64,000 nucleotides of DNA. Origin: Trichaptum fuscoviolaceum. Taxonomy: Eukaryota > Basidiomycota > Agaricomycetes > Hymenochaetales > Trichaptaceae. Positions 47,248 to 60,300 of the stretch are shown here, in pieces (the stretch's first letter is position 1; each line of letters starts with the position of its first letter). The stretch spans positions 4,853,040 through 4,917,039 of the forward strand of contig CAJSYZ010000009.1 of assembly GCA_910574455.1 (NCBI GenBank), written 5' to 3'. The translations under genes and the position numbers were made by a program. Below the pieces are notes generated by a model, which was not told where the DNA came from, searched no databases, and was given only the letters and a program-made list of their open reading frames with translations.

Positions 47248-50200
47248 ATGTCTGGTTCGTCCTTTCTTACTGCGAGTTATGGCTCCTGCTGACAAACTTT
47301 CACAGATCCGGAAATAGGTTTTGTGGTTATCAGTAGCTCACATCCAATGAGATATTGATGATGTCTAGGTGTCAATTCGACGCAAGTGCCGAACGATATA
47401 CTTCTCCGACTGGTGGGTGCCACGGAGGAAATCCGCGACCTTCTTCGCCAGAAGGCAGGTCAAGGAAACGGTACGATGCAAGTTCCCAGAGCTTCAACGC
47501 ACGCTGATTTGTAACTCAGAGACAGCTCAGCAAATCGACCAATCTTTACAGCAAGACGAAAATTCACCAGAAGTGGCAGTCACTAATCTGGATCCTCCCA
47601 ACGACCATGCGGCAATCGTTGAGATCAACAATCAAAGTAAGTAATGGTTTGTGTTGGATGATGACAGCTGTATTGGCTTAGGGGTATAAACAGACGATTG
47701 GCCAAGCGTTGAAAAGATAGCGGAATACAGAAGCAGATGCGCGAAACACAAAAGGTACTAAATTCGATCTATTTCATCAAACGATCTAATACCATGAACT
47801 TCTTTCTATTCAAGCGAGTGTAAGAAGATGCAGGTAGAGGTACGTATAAGGCCTTTATTTAACATATATTCCCTGAGTAACATAGGATAGTTGGGATGCT
47901 TCATTTCGCACTTGGGCATTGTCGGGGGCGACAACAGGGAAATTGAAAAGGCAGAATCCCTTCGGAACGGATTGCTTAATACCGTGCAATGTCTGGAGAA
48001 GGCATTCGATGCGACTACCGATGGTACGTGGTCCTATTTTGTAGGCGAAGCTATTGCATGATTGCCGACGGTTTGTTAGAGAGACCGGCTGTGATGATGG
48101 AAGCTCGCTGGTCCTTCGCTAGGCTTAATGACTCCGTTTTTTATTTCAATATCAGCCCGCACCAGAAAGATGCAGTATATCTTGATAAAGTCGAACAATG
48201 GAAAAGCTTCACTTATGTGAGTTCAGAGTACCTACTGCAAATGCAAAGGATTAATCTTTCTATGCAAAGAATGGATATATCAAAATCCGCAGTAAGGATC
48301 AAAGGCTATCAACCCGTAACTTGATCACTAATGATGCGTGGTACAGACCTCGAACAACATGGTAAATATGTCGAATGCTTGGAATACATCCATGACGTCT
48401 CCTTCTCCGAGATGGAAATGGCGATGGGCGGTGTCGCTGAAGCACTGACAACATTCGAAGAGAAATGTAAGTAGTTAAGTGCTGTGAATCTCTGGTATTG
48501 TTTACGTTCTCTAATCGTGGCCGTCTTGATTCTCACGTAGCTGCGAGCGAGTGGCTAGCAAGGCAGAAAATGAAGGACTACGAAAACCGATGTGCGGAAT
48601 ACATAAAGATTGTCTTCCCATCCTCGAGTAGGATCGGAGAACAGGGTGGTTGGCCAGAGCCTCATGAGTACGAGTACTTCGGAAAAAGACTTGCAGAGCA
48701 CAGAAGGTATGGCATCCCGTATACGTATCACTATCCGATCTGACATGCTTGTCTTTAGATTGTGTGAGGACATGCGGGTAGAGGTAAGTAAGTAGCTTCT
48801 GCAACTCAGATGTTGCTTTAACGACATTTCAGTTGGACCACCTTGCAACTCACTATATTATTATCGGAGGTGACAAGGAGGTCATTAAAGCAACAAATAT
48901 GCTCAAGGAGAAGCTACTCTCTCATGCTCAGTATCTTGAGAATGCCCTTCTTAGTCGACCACGAGGTTGGTAATATGCCAAACGATGGGCGAGCAAGCTC
49001 TAATATGCAGTTTTCATAGATTTCCGAACGAAAATGAGCAACGTGATTCAAAGCCTTCTATTTGCTGTCATTCGCTTTCAAAGCAGTCTCTATCATCAAA
49101 AACACGCGTTTTACTTCCGAAAAGTCAAGCAATGGGTAACTTGTACATGGGTGAGTACCGCGTCTATGGTGGACATGTGACATTGACTCATCAACGCATA
49201 GATCGGAGCGCACAGAATTTTGAGTATGCAAGAAGGAGATTGTCGGTGGTGTCTGTATTTCTGACGGTATCATGGGTTTAGGTTTATTGCAACGCGGAAA
49301 AGAGTTTGAATGCATGTCTTACGTGTGCAACACTTTCCTCTCCGAATTTGACCGCGCGATGATCGGTATGACGCATGGAGAACTAGTGAAATCAGAAGAG
49401 AAGTCCTTCAACGCAGTACCGGAAGAACTGAAGACGTTCGGAAAGGAGTGTAAGTAGCCTGGCATACATCATATTAATACTATCCCTAACTGCAAACTAG
49501 CCCTACCGAAATTCCTTGTCGACCAAATGGAGAGGGACACAACACGATATATCAACTTGACAACAATTGCCACCTTCTTCTCCAGTGTGACAGCAACCAC
49601 GCTCCAGTTCACGTACGCACCGACGGACTCGGAACCGTCGAACTCCTTGAGAGGAGTAGTCAACCTCTTCTGGTTCTTGTCGCTAGTCTTCAGTGTATCG
49701 TCCGGTGTGAGTAGCCTGCTGGGTCTGACGTGGAGGAAGTCTTCGATGTGCGTGACCTTTTTCATCTATAATCTAGGCAATACTGATGAGTGTTGAAGAT
49801 ACGACTCTCGTGTTCCTCCAAAACTGATTCGCATATGGTTTGACAAGGCACCCATGCTGTTTCTGATTATTGCGGCCGTCACGTTTGTTATTGGATTGAA
49901 CCTGTTCGCCTACTTGTCTCTTCAGGTTCGTCATAACATTGAAGATTCAGGCTACAGTCTAATGAATAGCTAGCCACGATATGTCTCATTTTCAACGACC
50001 ATTCTCACCGGGATTCATGGGGCATGCTTACTGACCGTTACGGCTTGGTTTATATACCAACTCAAGCACGAGTCCGTTTGGGCTGGATGGGTCAGGACGG
50101 TCATGACATCGATTAGTATAGGCGTCAAATGGATTTGGAAGGTGGTTGCAACGGGCGCGAAATGGATTTGGAAACCGGTCAAAGGGCCATACGAGAAGTA

Positions 50201-51232
50201 CAAACGCAATTTGCACCTGCAGCGCAATATCTATTGGTATACCCTCCACCCGCCATGCCAAATTCGAGCTGACAATGGGTATTCAGGGCATTCGGGATCG
50301 ACAACCGCGTAGCACGTATAAACTTCTACATAGACTGGGATCGTGACTGGCCAGGGCCGTACATCCTTTCAAAGCTCATCCGCCGCATTGCATATCCGAT
50401 CAAGAGATGCTGGCTGGCAACAAAGAAGACTCTTTCTGACTTCAGTCACACTGTCTGGGTGCATATATGCATTCCCTCTCATACAGGAGACGCAGGATAC
50501 GACGTTGAGCGGGGAGAAAGTGGCAGACGAAAAGAAGCGGAAGCACCAGAGGAAACCTCCTCGGAAACCCCTGCCGAGAAAGCGAAGAACGAGTTTCGTG
50601 GATCTTTGAAGAAGATCTTAAGTGACACCGACTATTTGAATGAAATGCTGCGGCGAATTGACATATGGGAAGACAACATGTAAGGACCTCCATTTCCATC
50701 AATGACAGGACTACTAAATTTGATTAGCATTGATAATGACGAACACTTCTTCAAACGGCAGTTCAAGAGCTATCTCTGGGGCTACCCGGAACTCTTTGAT
50801 AAAATGTGCGAAGAATTACGCCCCGCATTGGTTAAAGCAAGGGAGAAAAGAAACGAGAAGGGGAAGGAAAAAGAGGAGGAGCAAACCATGTTAATGGGAC
50901 ATGCCGACAATCGTCCTACAGCACCTGAAGCCACCGGCCAAGACCAGCACGACACCACACCTATTTCACCCCAATCAAGCCAGATTGTTCCCCTTGATGA
51001 CGAGGCAAATGGGACACAAATGGACACTCGACCGGATAACCAAGGTCAACCGGTTAACCGCTCTCGCACTTGGGATGAGCCCGCCTTGTTTACTGGATCG
51101 GGAAGCACAGAGGCGTTTCAACCTACGTTCGGAGATTCGATCCCTCAGTCCGACGTACGAGCGAGAGATACTACGCGTTTAGAGATCGAGGAAGTCCTGC
51201 CCACACTGGAGAGCGAAACCGAGGGATCGTGA
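47248..51232 (+). CDS. Paralogue D of the array: repeat-containing four-TM membrane protein
   Basis: Best-preserved copy. ATGTCTG, 12-nt microexon (47306-47317), then GVNSTQVPND. R1 about 47692-48468 with 22-nt microexon 48270-48291 (NGYIKI); R2 48540-49450 (CAEYIK, LAEHRR, LCEDMRVE, YIIIGGDKEV). Membrane exon 49500-49750 (TM1, TM2), TM3 to 49925, intron 49926-49973, then TM4. The apparent stop at 49971-49973 is the AG of that intron's acceptor (CTAG). Two KWIWK units follow, then WAFGIDNRVARIN after an intron, SGRRKEAEAPEE, WGYPELFDK, and an acidic/Pro/Ser tail. 5' half nearly identical to B, 3' half closest to C. As in B, the R2 microexon donor reads GG. Predicted integral membrane protein with soluble domains at both ends; function unknown. 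Confidence 0.7.
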
Positions 51233-51840
51233 ATAGCACAAAGCAAGGAAGAGCCACGATAGGACCGTCTGAACCCAAAGAAGGTGTATGTACAATAGTC
51301 AAGAATTCCGTAGTGAAGCCTTGAGATTCGCGTGTATAGGTTTGGCTTCCATAAAGTAAGCTGGATGTAGTCGTATATAATTCCGTGATTGCTGTTTTTT
51401 TTATAGATTTCCTATTTTGTGAACCTTGCTATGTAGTCAGTCAATGGCCTTGCGATGTTGAATGTTCAAGCCTTTAGCTAATGAACATTAGTAAGAAGCC
51501 TCAGTCGATCGACTATTGACTTCGGGATGTCTTGCTCGAGTTGACCTCAAGCTGACGGCAGACAGCGATAGATGCGAACTTCACCCAATGGCAGTCAGAT
51601 CCAATCTCCTCATATAACCTACGTTCGAAAACATAACCGGCAAGGTTTATTACTTTGGCAGTTGCAGTTTTAGATAGATAACAGCAAATAAGATCACATG
51701 CATAAGTATCATCATATTATGCAGTACGCGCCAAGAGGGCACGATATAACATAGCATAGCATCGTCTCCCTCACGCAAGCAAGTGTCGTCTCAGTAAGTG
51801 AGAACTCACAAGACCCAACCCCGCCAGAAAGCACGTGCGC
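51233..51840. other. 3' flank of gene D
   Basis: Non-coding, matches the 3' flank of gene C at 41238-41860. Nothing else seen. Confidence 0.4.
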
Positions 51841-51854
51841 CTCGTCTGTAAGCT

Positions 51855-52616
51855 TTATACGGAGAGAATGCGGAAAGCTTGATTACAGATCCGGGTGGTG
51901 GCTGAAGAGATGGAGAAGATGAATGAAGGGCGAGTGTAAAGTGAGTATGAGACGTACCAAGATGCTCTAGGCGCGTGAGCAAATAGTTCAGTGGCCTGAC
52001 GAAGGCTTCCGTTCGTACCGTGTTTTTCTACCCGTCCCCCAAAGCTCATCATCCTCTCTCTCTTCCCTGATACAAACAAGTCGAGACTTCCAGCAGAAGG
52101 TTCGTCGGCCTTGTCAATGTACACGCACTCAGATTGTCCTTCATGACGTCCAGTGGAGTAAAAGCTACACATGGGCGTAAGGTCTACTTGAAAGATTGCG
52201 CAGATCGCCGCACAGAATAGTAACGAGGATGTGGTGGGACTCGAGCCTAGGGTGACCACTCAGATGATCAAAGCGAGTAAGTGTTGAAAGTGATTATAGG
52301 CCCACGCAACAAAGGACACGCGAGGGAGTTGTGCGAGTTAGGAGGGTATGCAATGGTCATTCTCATATGCATAGCGAAGTGGTGGCAAAGCAAAAAAGTG
52401 AAGAGATTTTTGTCGTGATCGCGCGGAGAGTAAGGTCAGATAATCCGAGTTTGGGGAAAAAGGGAAGAAGTATGAGATGATGTCATCGAGCGTGTCATGA
52501 GTTAGGAGGGAGAGGGATGGTTGAGCGCGGCAGTTTGCAGAGGCAGATGTGACAGATGAAGAGGAGAAAGGAAGGTGTAGTCGACTTGTGTTGCAGATTC
52601 CAGATGGACCAGTCAA
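51855..52616 (-). CDS. Small minus-strand gene downstream of D, possibly F-box-like
   Basis: Two frames: 52616-52338 (MTGPSGICN..., with LLTHDTLDDIISYFF near residues 35-50) and 52259-51855. They may be two exons; the 52260-52340 gap contains possible splice sites. The DDIISYFF motif hints at an F-box, but the rest does not decide. The equivalent after gene C has a stop in this motif. Confidence 0.3.
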
Positions 52617-52631
52617 GTCTATGCGATCTCA

Positions 52632-52755
52632 TGCCGGCGATGACTGCAGCTATGACGCACGTCCTCCGCTTGGCCCCTGGCGATCATCGCTGATCCTTTG
52701 CGGTCCATGTTGTCCGATCGGCAATCCAGATCGGAATCGACTAAGAAAGTCGACG
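52632..52755. repeat. Dispersed ~130-bp conserved motif, copy 4
   Basis: GCCGGCGATGACTGCAGCTA, GCGATCATCGCTGATCC and CCAGATCGGAATCGACTAAG. Closest to the copy at 62398-62520. Confidence 0.6.
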
Positions 52756-53888
52756 ACAGCAGAAGACGGATTCAGAAAGTAGCACCCTTGTTCTTTCAGA
52801 TAATAGATTTGAGCCCGTTGGTGTCCGTAGCAATCTGCCCCCCGGTGAGAAATTTGATCATGGCGGCAAGCAGGAAGACATCGTGCAGAGAAAGTCGCGG
52901 TATGGCGGTAGTTCACGTTCCCACGGTTCCAGGCACAAAGACCCTTACCTACCTCCCTGTTCTAATCTTTGGTCGAGAAACTAAGTCTCTCGATTGCACC
53001 GACATCCGCATCATACCATTCGAAGAATAAGTCGGGAGGACTTCATTCACGGACTTCCTACCCGAGTATTGTGGAAGCGATTAGGGCAGAACGGCCAACA
53101 GGTCTCGGTTATGATTGCACGGCACGTCCGGATGAAGAGCGAGGCCTTACAAGGAGGGGAATGAGAAAGAGGAGAAGAAGGAAACGCAATGCCGAGCAAG
53201 GTTGGAACCGGAAGAGAATGGTCGGGACAGTGGATCTTCATAGTCCTTCCGAGTCGATACAGATTGGGAGCAAGAAGCGATCTACATACGAGCGTCACGT
53301 CCAGCCTTTCCCGCATCCGACCCAGATCAACTTCTCCGTCCCTCGCTGCAGCCTCTTTCCCCGCTATCGGTGTGCACATGATTCAAAGAGAAGTATGGGA
53401 CCATGCAATTCAGGTGGAAGAGGTGGACGAGAAGGAAAGAGGAGGGGAAGACAGTCGGAAGGCATGTGTCCGCCTAAAATGTGTTTGGCGACATGGTGGG
53501 TGAGGGACCGAGATGTCGATGCGAGGGACAAGCACGTTCGGTCAAGTGGGCTTTGCGCACCGTTTAACAAGATGTTCGCGTTCAACATGACACCACCGTA
53601 GCAGAAGCGAAGAGAGGTGCAAACAGTGCTTGTGGAGGGCGCAAAGACTATGCATCCGCGGCGTTATCGTCACATCAGTGACCCAGGAGTCTAAATACGG
53701 AGCAGAACCGACAGCGAAGAGAGTCTCGGCTAGGTCATTACAGAGAGTAGCGATGACGACAGACCTAAACAGGGAGAAGGGAGTCAGTATCGGTCGTGCA
53801 AGTATAAAGGTATTGTCACAATCAAGATAGAATCCGTATATGGCCTCATACAACCGAAAAGACGTCGAAGTGAGTTTGTTTAAAGGAT
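52756..53888. other. Segmental copy of the 16.5-18.0 kb block
   Basis: Contains the 210-codon frame 52969-53601, which is broken in the copies near 17.1-17.7 and 63.1-63.8 kb. Because the frame is not kept, coding status is doubtful. Precedes the truncated 3' end of the next KAP123 copy in the same way as at 17989. Confidence 0.35.
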
Positions 53889-55450
53889 CTCCTTCGCTAG
53901 ACCGCAAGGAAAGCAACACTCACTTTTTGTCATCGATCGCATAAGCGCCAGTCCTACGGGACTCTCAGCCTGAAGAAGGTCGTAGTGATCTCTGATGATC
54001 TCCGTCTCGCTCTTTCGCGTGCCCACGTAGCAATGGGGGAGAAGGGGGGTGGGCTTGAGAAAGACGGCTGGGCGTACGGCAGGAAGTGCTAGTCGACCGC
54101 AGCGACGACGCTGTCGATGGTGTCTGCGGCGATTTCGTTCTCCACGGAAATGGCTGATTTGACTTCGACGACCGTATAGTCTGTAAATGACTCGGTGTCG
54201 TCGACTTCGATATAGCCGAAGATACGGAGTTGCGCGTGCGAAAAGCTCGCAAAGCTTCTGATTAGGTAGAAGACTTAGCCATAGGTAAATCAGGATTTGA
54301 GAACTACTCACCAGAGCTCTGACAACGTGGGCATTACCTGGTCCATGTGGAGGCACCGCGTCTCCAAATGCCCTCTTCAGGCCACAGAGGAGTAAGCTAC
54401 ATACCCTCAGGCGTATGTTGCTACGCCATCGAAGGCCTGCACATTTTGACTGCGAAGTATGGACGGAATGTCTCCTTTCCTATAGTCTCCCCGACTGTAC
54501 CAGCCGCACACATAACAATAGCTCTCAGACCCATTTCCTCCCCTTCTTTAAGCAGAACGTGGAAGTGCTTCAGCTTGTCCATCATCGGTGCTACGGAAGG
54601 AAATTGCCTCGCGACGCGTGCGCGTCAAGCTCGGTCGCGTCTGTAGCAACCGCCTTGACCTTGATGTGCGCGGTGTTGAACAGGCCCGAGAGGCGCTCAA
54701 TGGGAAGCGCGAGCTCGGCAACGTCCTGCAAGAGCTCAAACAGCGTGTCAAGCGTCGTACATGCCAGGCGCTGCGTCGCGAGATTAGCAATGAGCTCTAT
54801 GGAGGCTGTGCTGAGCGCGGCGTACCAGTTGAAACCATCCACTAGCAAGGGTAGCCGACTGCAGTAAACACGCCGGCATCGTGGTCTTAAAGTCAACGCT
54901 CAAAGAATGGGCAGACTTGTGGCATGTCCGGCGTCATGTATCCAGAGGGCCTCTCGACGACAACACCGGGCACCACCATCGCGCCATGACGCGCATCTGA
55001 ATTTAGACATGCACTCGACAAGCCGTACTTGATGAGGATGCAGAGCGCATGGAAGACGTGTGCCGGAAGGAGTGAATGTGAGAGCGTGTCGATGATGCGC
55101 AGAGCTGAACGCGGGATGGCATTGCTGAACAGAGGTACCTCCTACATTCTTCGTCAGTACAAAACGCCTCATGATGACCAGAGCGACGCACCAGATTCAG
55201 CGATGTCTCGATGACGTCGAAGACATGCCTTGCTCTCTGCTCACTGCCCGCAAACATGGACCGCTGCACGATACACGACCGTCAATGCCTAGACATCTCG
55301 GATGTCATCCTTCTCCTCAAGTCGCTCTCAATACACGTCACCGACGGAGGCGCAAAGCTCGCCGCTCTCTGGATCTTGCAGGTGGCTCTCGAAGCTTTGA
55401 TAGGGTTGTGATGTGCTCCTGGATTCCTTCAGCGGTGATTTAAAGGTAAG
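53889..55450 (-). pseudogene. KAP123 / importin beta-4 pseudogene upstream of gene E
   Basis: Minus strand: HVFDVIETSLNLVRR near 55200, GTLVPPA.. and IKYGL.. near 55030, RLACTTLDTLFELLQDVAEL (54770) and KVKAVATDATELDAHAS (54640), then VEVKSAISVENEIAADTIDS (54150). It stops at a donor-like GTGAGTG near 53920, the same place as the 17989 copy, and lacks the C-terminal exons present in the 43.9-46.5 kb copy. Frames are broken throughout. Confidence 0.75.
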
Positions 55451-56335
55451 AGGTACAGCTAGTGATCGGATCGTGAAGACTCAAAATGAAAGTCTGGAGC
55501 GATGCCATCGTCACACTGGCATCCGTGACCGTGACCATGACTCCCGGAGTTCCGGTATCAACTTGGCCGCCGATTGCCAGCCTGCACTCTTCCTCCGACG
55601 TTCATCACAGGCCGAGATGAAACTTCATTCACGCTCTCCGCTGCACGATGGCCAACTCCCCGGGCTGCTTCTCATATCATGTCGAGCTTCAAGTAATGGC
55701 TGGACTACAAAAGGTCGCAGGTCAGTCACAAGGTCAGAACACGAGGCAAAGGTATTGTGATAAATTAAGAGAGCGTAGGGATATTCTATCACCTGAAACA
55801 AGAGCCAATTCATGGTTCACGATGGAGGTCGTACAACTTGCGCTGCTGAGCCAAACTGGCGTCGTCATTCACTGCCGATGGATTGCGTTCTTCCGCCTTC
55901 TTTCATCACCGCACATTACAAGACGTGATTAACGCCCTTCGCCTTCAGATTCTGTGGCCTTATCGAGCCAATGCTTATGACGCTCGTACGTCATCCAGCC
56001 TTCGCTCTATCCCCATGGCCTATAGACACGAGGTATTATCTGGCGTTGGTGAGAACCCGGAGCACTATGGGAACTCGATTACCGCGAGACTTTCACTTAT
56101 AGGCTTTGCAGACGATGTATTGAGAAGTGTATGGGTACTGCTTGACTTCGCAAGATATCGATCACTCGCACCCAAGATCTGGTTCAGCGCTGGAATTGAA
56201 CCTTCTATTACTGCTGTTATACTCCACGCTGCCTTGCTTTGTCCGCATGTTCTATGTATATTAGAGTCCAGTCTCATCGGCGACGAATACTCTCTTTCCT
56301 CTCACTTCCACATCCTTCTGCTCATAGTTGACGAT
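55451..56335 (+). promoter_or_regulatory. Divergent intergenic region upstream of gene E
   Basis: Matches the 5' flanks of A, B and D. A 199-codon frame (55883-56482) is open here only, and the corresponding DNA in the other copies is closed, so I read it as chance. Confidence 0.4.
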
Positions 56336-59234
56336 ATGGCTGGTTTGTCCTTTCTTGCTGCAGATCATGGATTCGCGCTGACGCACCTTGTCAGATCCGG
56401 AAATAGGTATGCGAATACCACTAGCACAAGTCATTGCAGTATTGATGGCGTCAAGGTGTCAATTCGTCAAATGAGATCCTGAAAGAGCTTCTCGTTGTCG
56501 CGAAGAACATTCAAGGCCTTCTCAGCCAGAAGACTGATCAAGAAAGCAGTAAGTGATGATCTTAAGCATCGTCGAATCATGTGTGAATGTGTCAACTCAT
56601 TTCTAACATAGGAGCAGCCCAGGAAATAAACGGAGCAAGGAATGAAAGCGAAGGTTCACCAGACGCAGCAGCCACAACTACTCAGGTACCTCCTAACCAT
56701 GATACAACAATCACGGAGATTGTGGATGACAGTGAGTAATGGTATTTGTTTTATTATGGCAACCGTATTGGTTCAAATACATACACAGACAATTGGCCAA
56801 GTGTGGTGAAGATAGCGCAATACAGAAGCAGATGTGCGAAGCACAAAAGGTATTCAACTCGATCTATCTCTACAAATTACGTCTAATACTATGCAACTCT
56901 ACTCAAGCGAATGTGAGAAGATGCAAGTAGAGGTACGTGTGAAACGTTTATTGAACAAATATTCTGGAAGTGACAAAGTATAGTTGGGATGTTTCATTGC
57001 GCATTTGGGCATTGTCGGGGGCGACAAAGAAGAAATTGAAAAGGCAGAATCACTACAGAAAGTATTGTTTGATCCCGTGCAATATCTGGAGAAGGCTTTC
57101 GATGTGACTCACGATGGTGCGTGGTCCTATTTTGTAGGCGAAACTATTGCATGAGTGCCGACGGTTTGTTAGGGAGACCGACTGCGATGGACGAAGTTCG
57201 AAAGTCCTTCAGTATGCTTGATGACTTCGTTTGGCACTTCGCTGGGGGCTCGCACCAGGATGTCGCACTTTATCTTCATAAAGTCAATCAATGGAAGAGC
57301 ATCACTTATGTGAGTTCAGAGTACCTACTGCATATGCGAAGGACTAATCCTTCTACGCAAAGGGTGGATGGGACAAAATCGACGGTAAGTATCAAAGTCT
57401 ATCAACCCAAAGCTTGATCTCTAATGATGCATGGTACAGAGCTCGTAAGTGGTGGTAAATTTGTTGAATGCTTGGAATTCATCCACGACGTCTTCTTCTC
57501 CGAGTTGGAAACGGCGATGGGCGATGTCGTCGAAGCACTGACAACATTCGAAGAAAAATGTAAGTAGTTTAGTGCGCGTGATTTTCTAGTATTGAAACAG
57601 TTCTCTAATGGCGGATGCCACGGTTGTTTCGTAGCTGCGATGGAGGGGCTAACGAAGCAGAAGATAAAGGACTATGAAAGCTGGTGTTCGGAATACATAA
57701 AGATTGTCTTCCCGTTCTCGAATGGGATCGGAGAACAGGGTGGTTGGCCAGAGTCTCATGCGTACGAGCACTTTGGGCAACGGCTTGCACAGCACAGAAG
57801 GTATGACCACCCGCATACGTCTCTCTATCCAATCTAATATGCTCTTTAGATTGTGTGAGGACATGCGGGTTGAGGTAAGTAAGTAGCGTCTGCAACTTAG
57901 ATGTTGCTTTGATGACATTTTAGCTGGACCACCTTGCCTCGCACTATATCATAATTGGAGGTGACAAGGAGGTCATCGCAGCGTCGAACACTCTCAAGGA
58001 GGAGCTCCTCTATCATGCTCAGTATCTTGAGGATGTTGTTCGTCATCGACCAGAAGGTTTGTAATGTACTGTGTGATAAGCGAGCAAGATCTTATATGAT
58101 GCATTTTGAATAGGTTTCCAGACGAAAATGCGTGATGTGATCACAAAACTTCTTTTTGCTGTCATTCGCTTTCAAAGCAGTCTCTATCATCAAAAACACG
58201 CATTTTACTTCCGAAAAGTCAAGCAATGGGTAACTTGTACATGGGTGAGTACCGCGTTTATGGTGGACATGTAACATTGACTCATCAGCACATAGATCGG
58301 ATCACACAGAATTTTGAGTATGCGAGAAGTAGAAATTTGATGGTATCTGCATTTCTGACATTATCGTGGGCTTAGGTTTATTGCAACGCGGTGAAGAGTT
58401 CCAGTGCATATCTTACATGCACAACACTTTCCTCCTCGAATTTGATCGCGCGATGATCGGTATGACGAATGGAGAACTAGTGAAATCGGAAGAGAAATCC
58501 TTCAACGCAGTGCCGGAAGAACTGAAGACGTTCGGAAAGGAGTGTAAGTAGTTTGTTATCGGCTACGTTCATATGTACTCTAACTCAAAACTAGCCCTGC
58601 CGAAATTCCTTGTCGACCAGATGGAGAGGGACACAACACGATATATCAACTTAACGACAATCGCCACCTTCTTCTCCAGCGTGACTGCGACCACACTCCA
58701 GTTCACATACGCGCCAACGGACTCAGAACCGTCGAACTCCTTGAGAGGAGTAGTCAACCTCTTCTGGTTCTTGTCGCTAGTCTTTAGCGTATCGTCGGGT
58801 GTGAGTAGCTTGCTGGGCTTGACGTGGAGGAAGTCGTCAATGTGCGTGATCTATTTTGTTTGTAATTTTGGCTAACTAGTATGCGGTTTAAGATACGACT
58901 CACGCGTTCCTCCCAAACTAATTCGCATGTGGTTCGACAAGGCACCCATGCTCTTCCTGATTATTGCGGCTGTCGCTTTCGTCATTGGACTGAATATGTT
59001 TGCATACTTGTCTCTTCAGGTTCGTCATAATACTGAAGATTAAGAATACAATCTAATGAGCAGCCAGCCACGATATGTCTCTTTCTCAACGACCATTCTC
59101 ACCGGCATACACGGAGCGTGCTTATTGACCGTTACGGCTTGGTTTATATACCAACTCAAGCACGAGTCCATTTGGGCTGCTGGGTCAGGACAGTCACGAA
59201 GTCAATGACCAAGATCACAGGATGGATTGGGAGA

Positions 59235-59362
59235 AGCGTGAAATGGATATGGAAGATGGCAATGACGGGCATGAAATGGATCTCGAAGATGGTTATGACA
59301 GGCGTGAAATGGATCTGGAAGATCGTTATGACGGGCGTGAGATGGATCTGGAAGCCGGTAAA
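59235..59362 (+). repeat. 33-bp coding minisatellite (Trp/Lys repeat) in gene E
   Basis: Units of 33 bp encode MTGVKWIWKIV and close variants, preceded by a partial unit SVKWIWKMA. Located directly after TM4, as in A. D has two units and B and C one. Confidence 0.85.
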
Positions 59363-60300
59363 ACGGCTCTATAAGAAGTACAAGCTGAATTTGCACCTAC
59401 AGCGCAATATCTATTGGTAACCCTCCTTCTGCTGCTACGCCAAATTCGAGCTGACGATGGGTTTTAAGGGCGTTCGGGATGGACAACCGCGTAGCAGATC
59501 TAAATCTTGAAATTGGTAATGATGACTGGGACCATGACTGGCCAGAACCGTACCTTCTCTCAAAACTCGTCCGTTGCTTCGCATATCCGATCAAGAAATG
59601 CTGGCTAGTATTAAAGAAGGCTCTTTCCAGCCTTGGTCGTTTTCTCAGGAAGCATATATGCATATCCTATCGCAGAGGACATACAGACGGAGACGTTGAG
59701 TCAATGGGAACGGATGCCGAGCAAGATGCCGAAGCACCGGAGGAAACCTCTCCCGTTGAGAAAGCGAAGAGCGAGTTTCGTAAATCTCTGCGGAAGATGT
59801 TTAGTGATGATGATTGGGTGGAAGAAATCATGAGGGACATTAAGCGATGGGAGGAGGGAAGGTAAGGACCACAAATAAGTACCAAAGCAGCACTCTAACC
59901 TTAACTGTCATGCATAGAGAAGAAGTTGCCGAGACGTATCTCAAGAAAGAGCTTTGGGGTTACCCAGATCTGTTAAAAAGATTTTGGGAAGACGTACGGC
60001 CAGCCTTGGTTATAGCGCGCGACAACAAAAAGGCCCAAGAAGAGAAGGAGGAACAGGAAAATCGAGAACGGAGGCACATCAACACCGCCGATTCTCCACA
60101 TCCAACTTCCGACAGCGGGGATCAAGACATGTATCGCGCTGCATCTGCCAGTGCTCCACGCCATGACGTTTTAGATTCCCCTGACGTCACGCCTGATTCC
60201 CCACATGTGACAGAAATGGAACCCCGTCAAGATAGCCAAACTCAGCCGGAAGACCATCTTCTTCGACCTCCGTTGGCGGCGGTAGTGATCCCAGAGGAAG

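Noticed and set aside
53630..53830. Short frames between the 53-kb block and the KAP123 copy
   Set aside because: Not open in the paired sequence at 17.8 kb and no domain seen.
55883..56482. 199-codon plus-strand frame upstream of gene E
   Set aside because: Closed in the matching DNA of A, B and D, and it overlaps the start of gene E in another frame.
59041..59043. In-frame stop between TM3 and TM4 of gene E as a lesion
   Set aside because: It falls in the conserved 48-nt intron, so it is not evidence against function.
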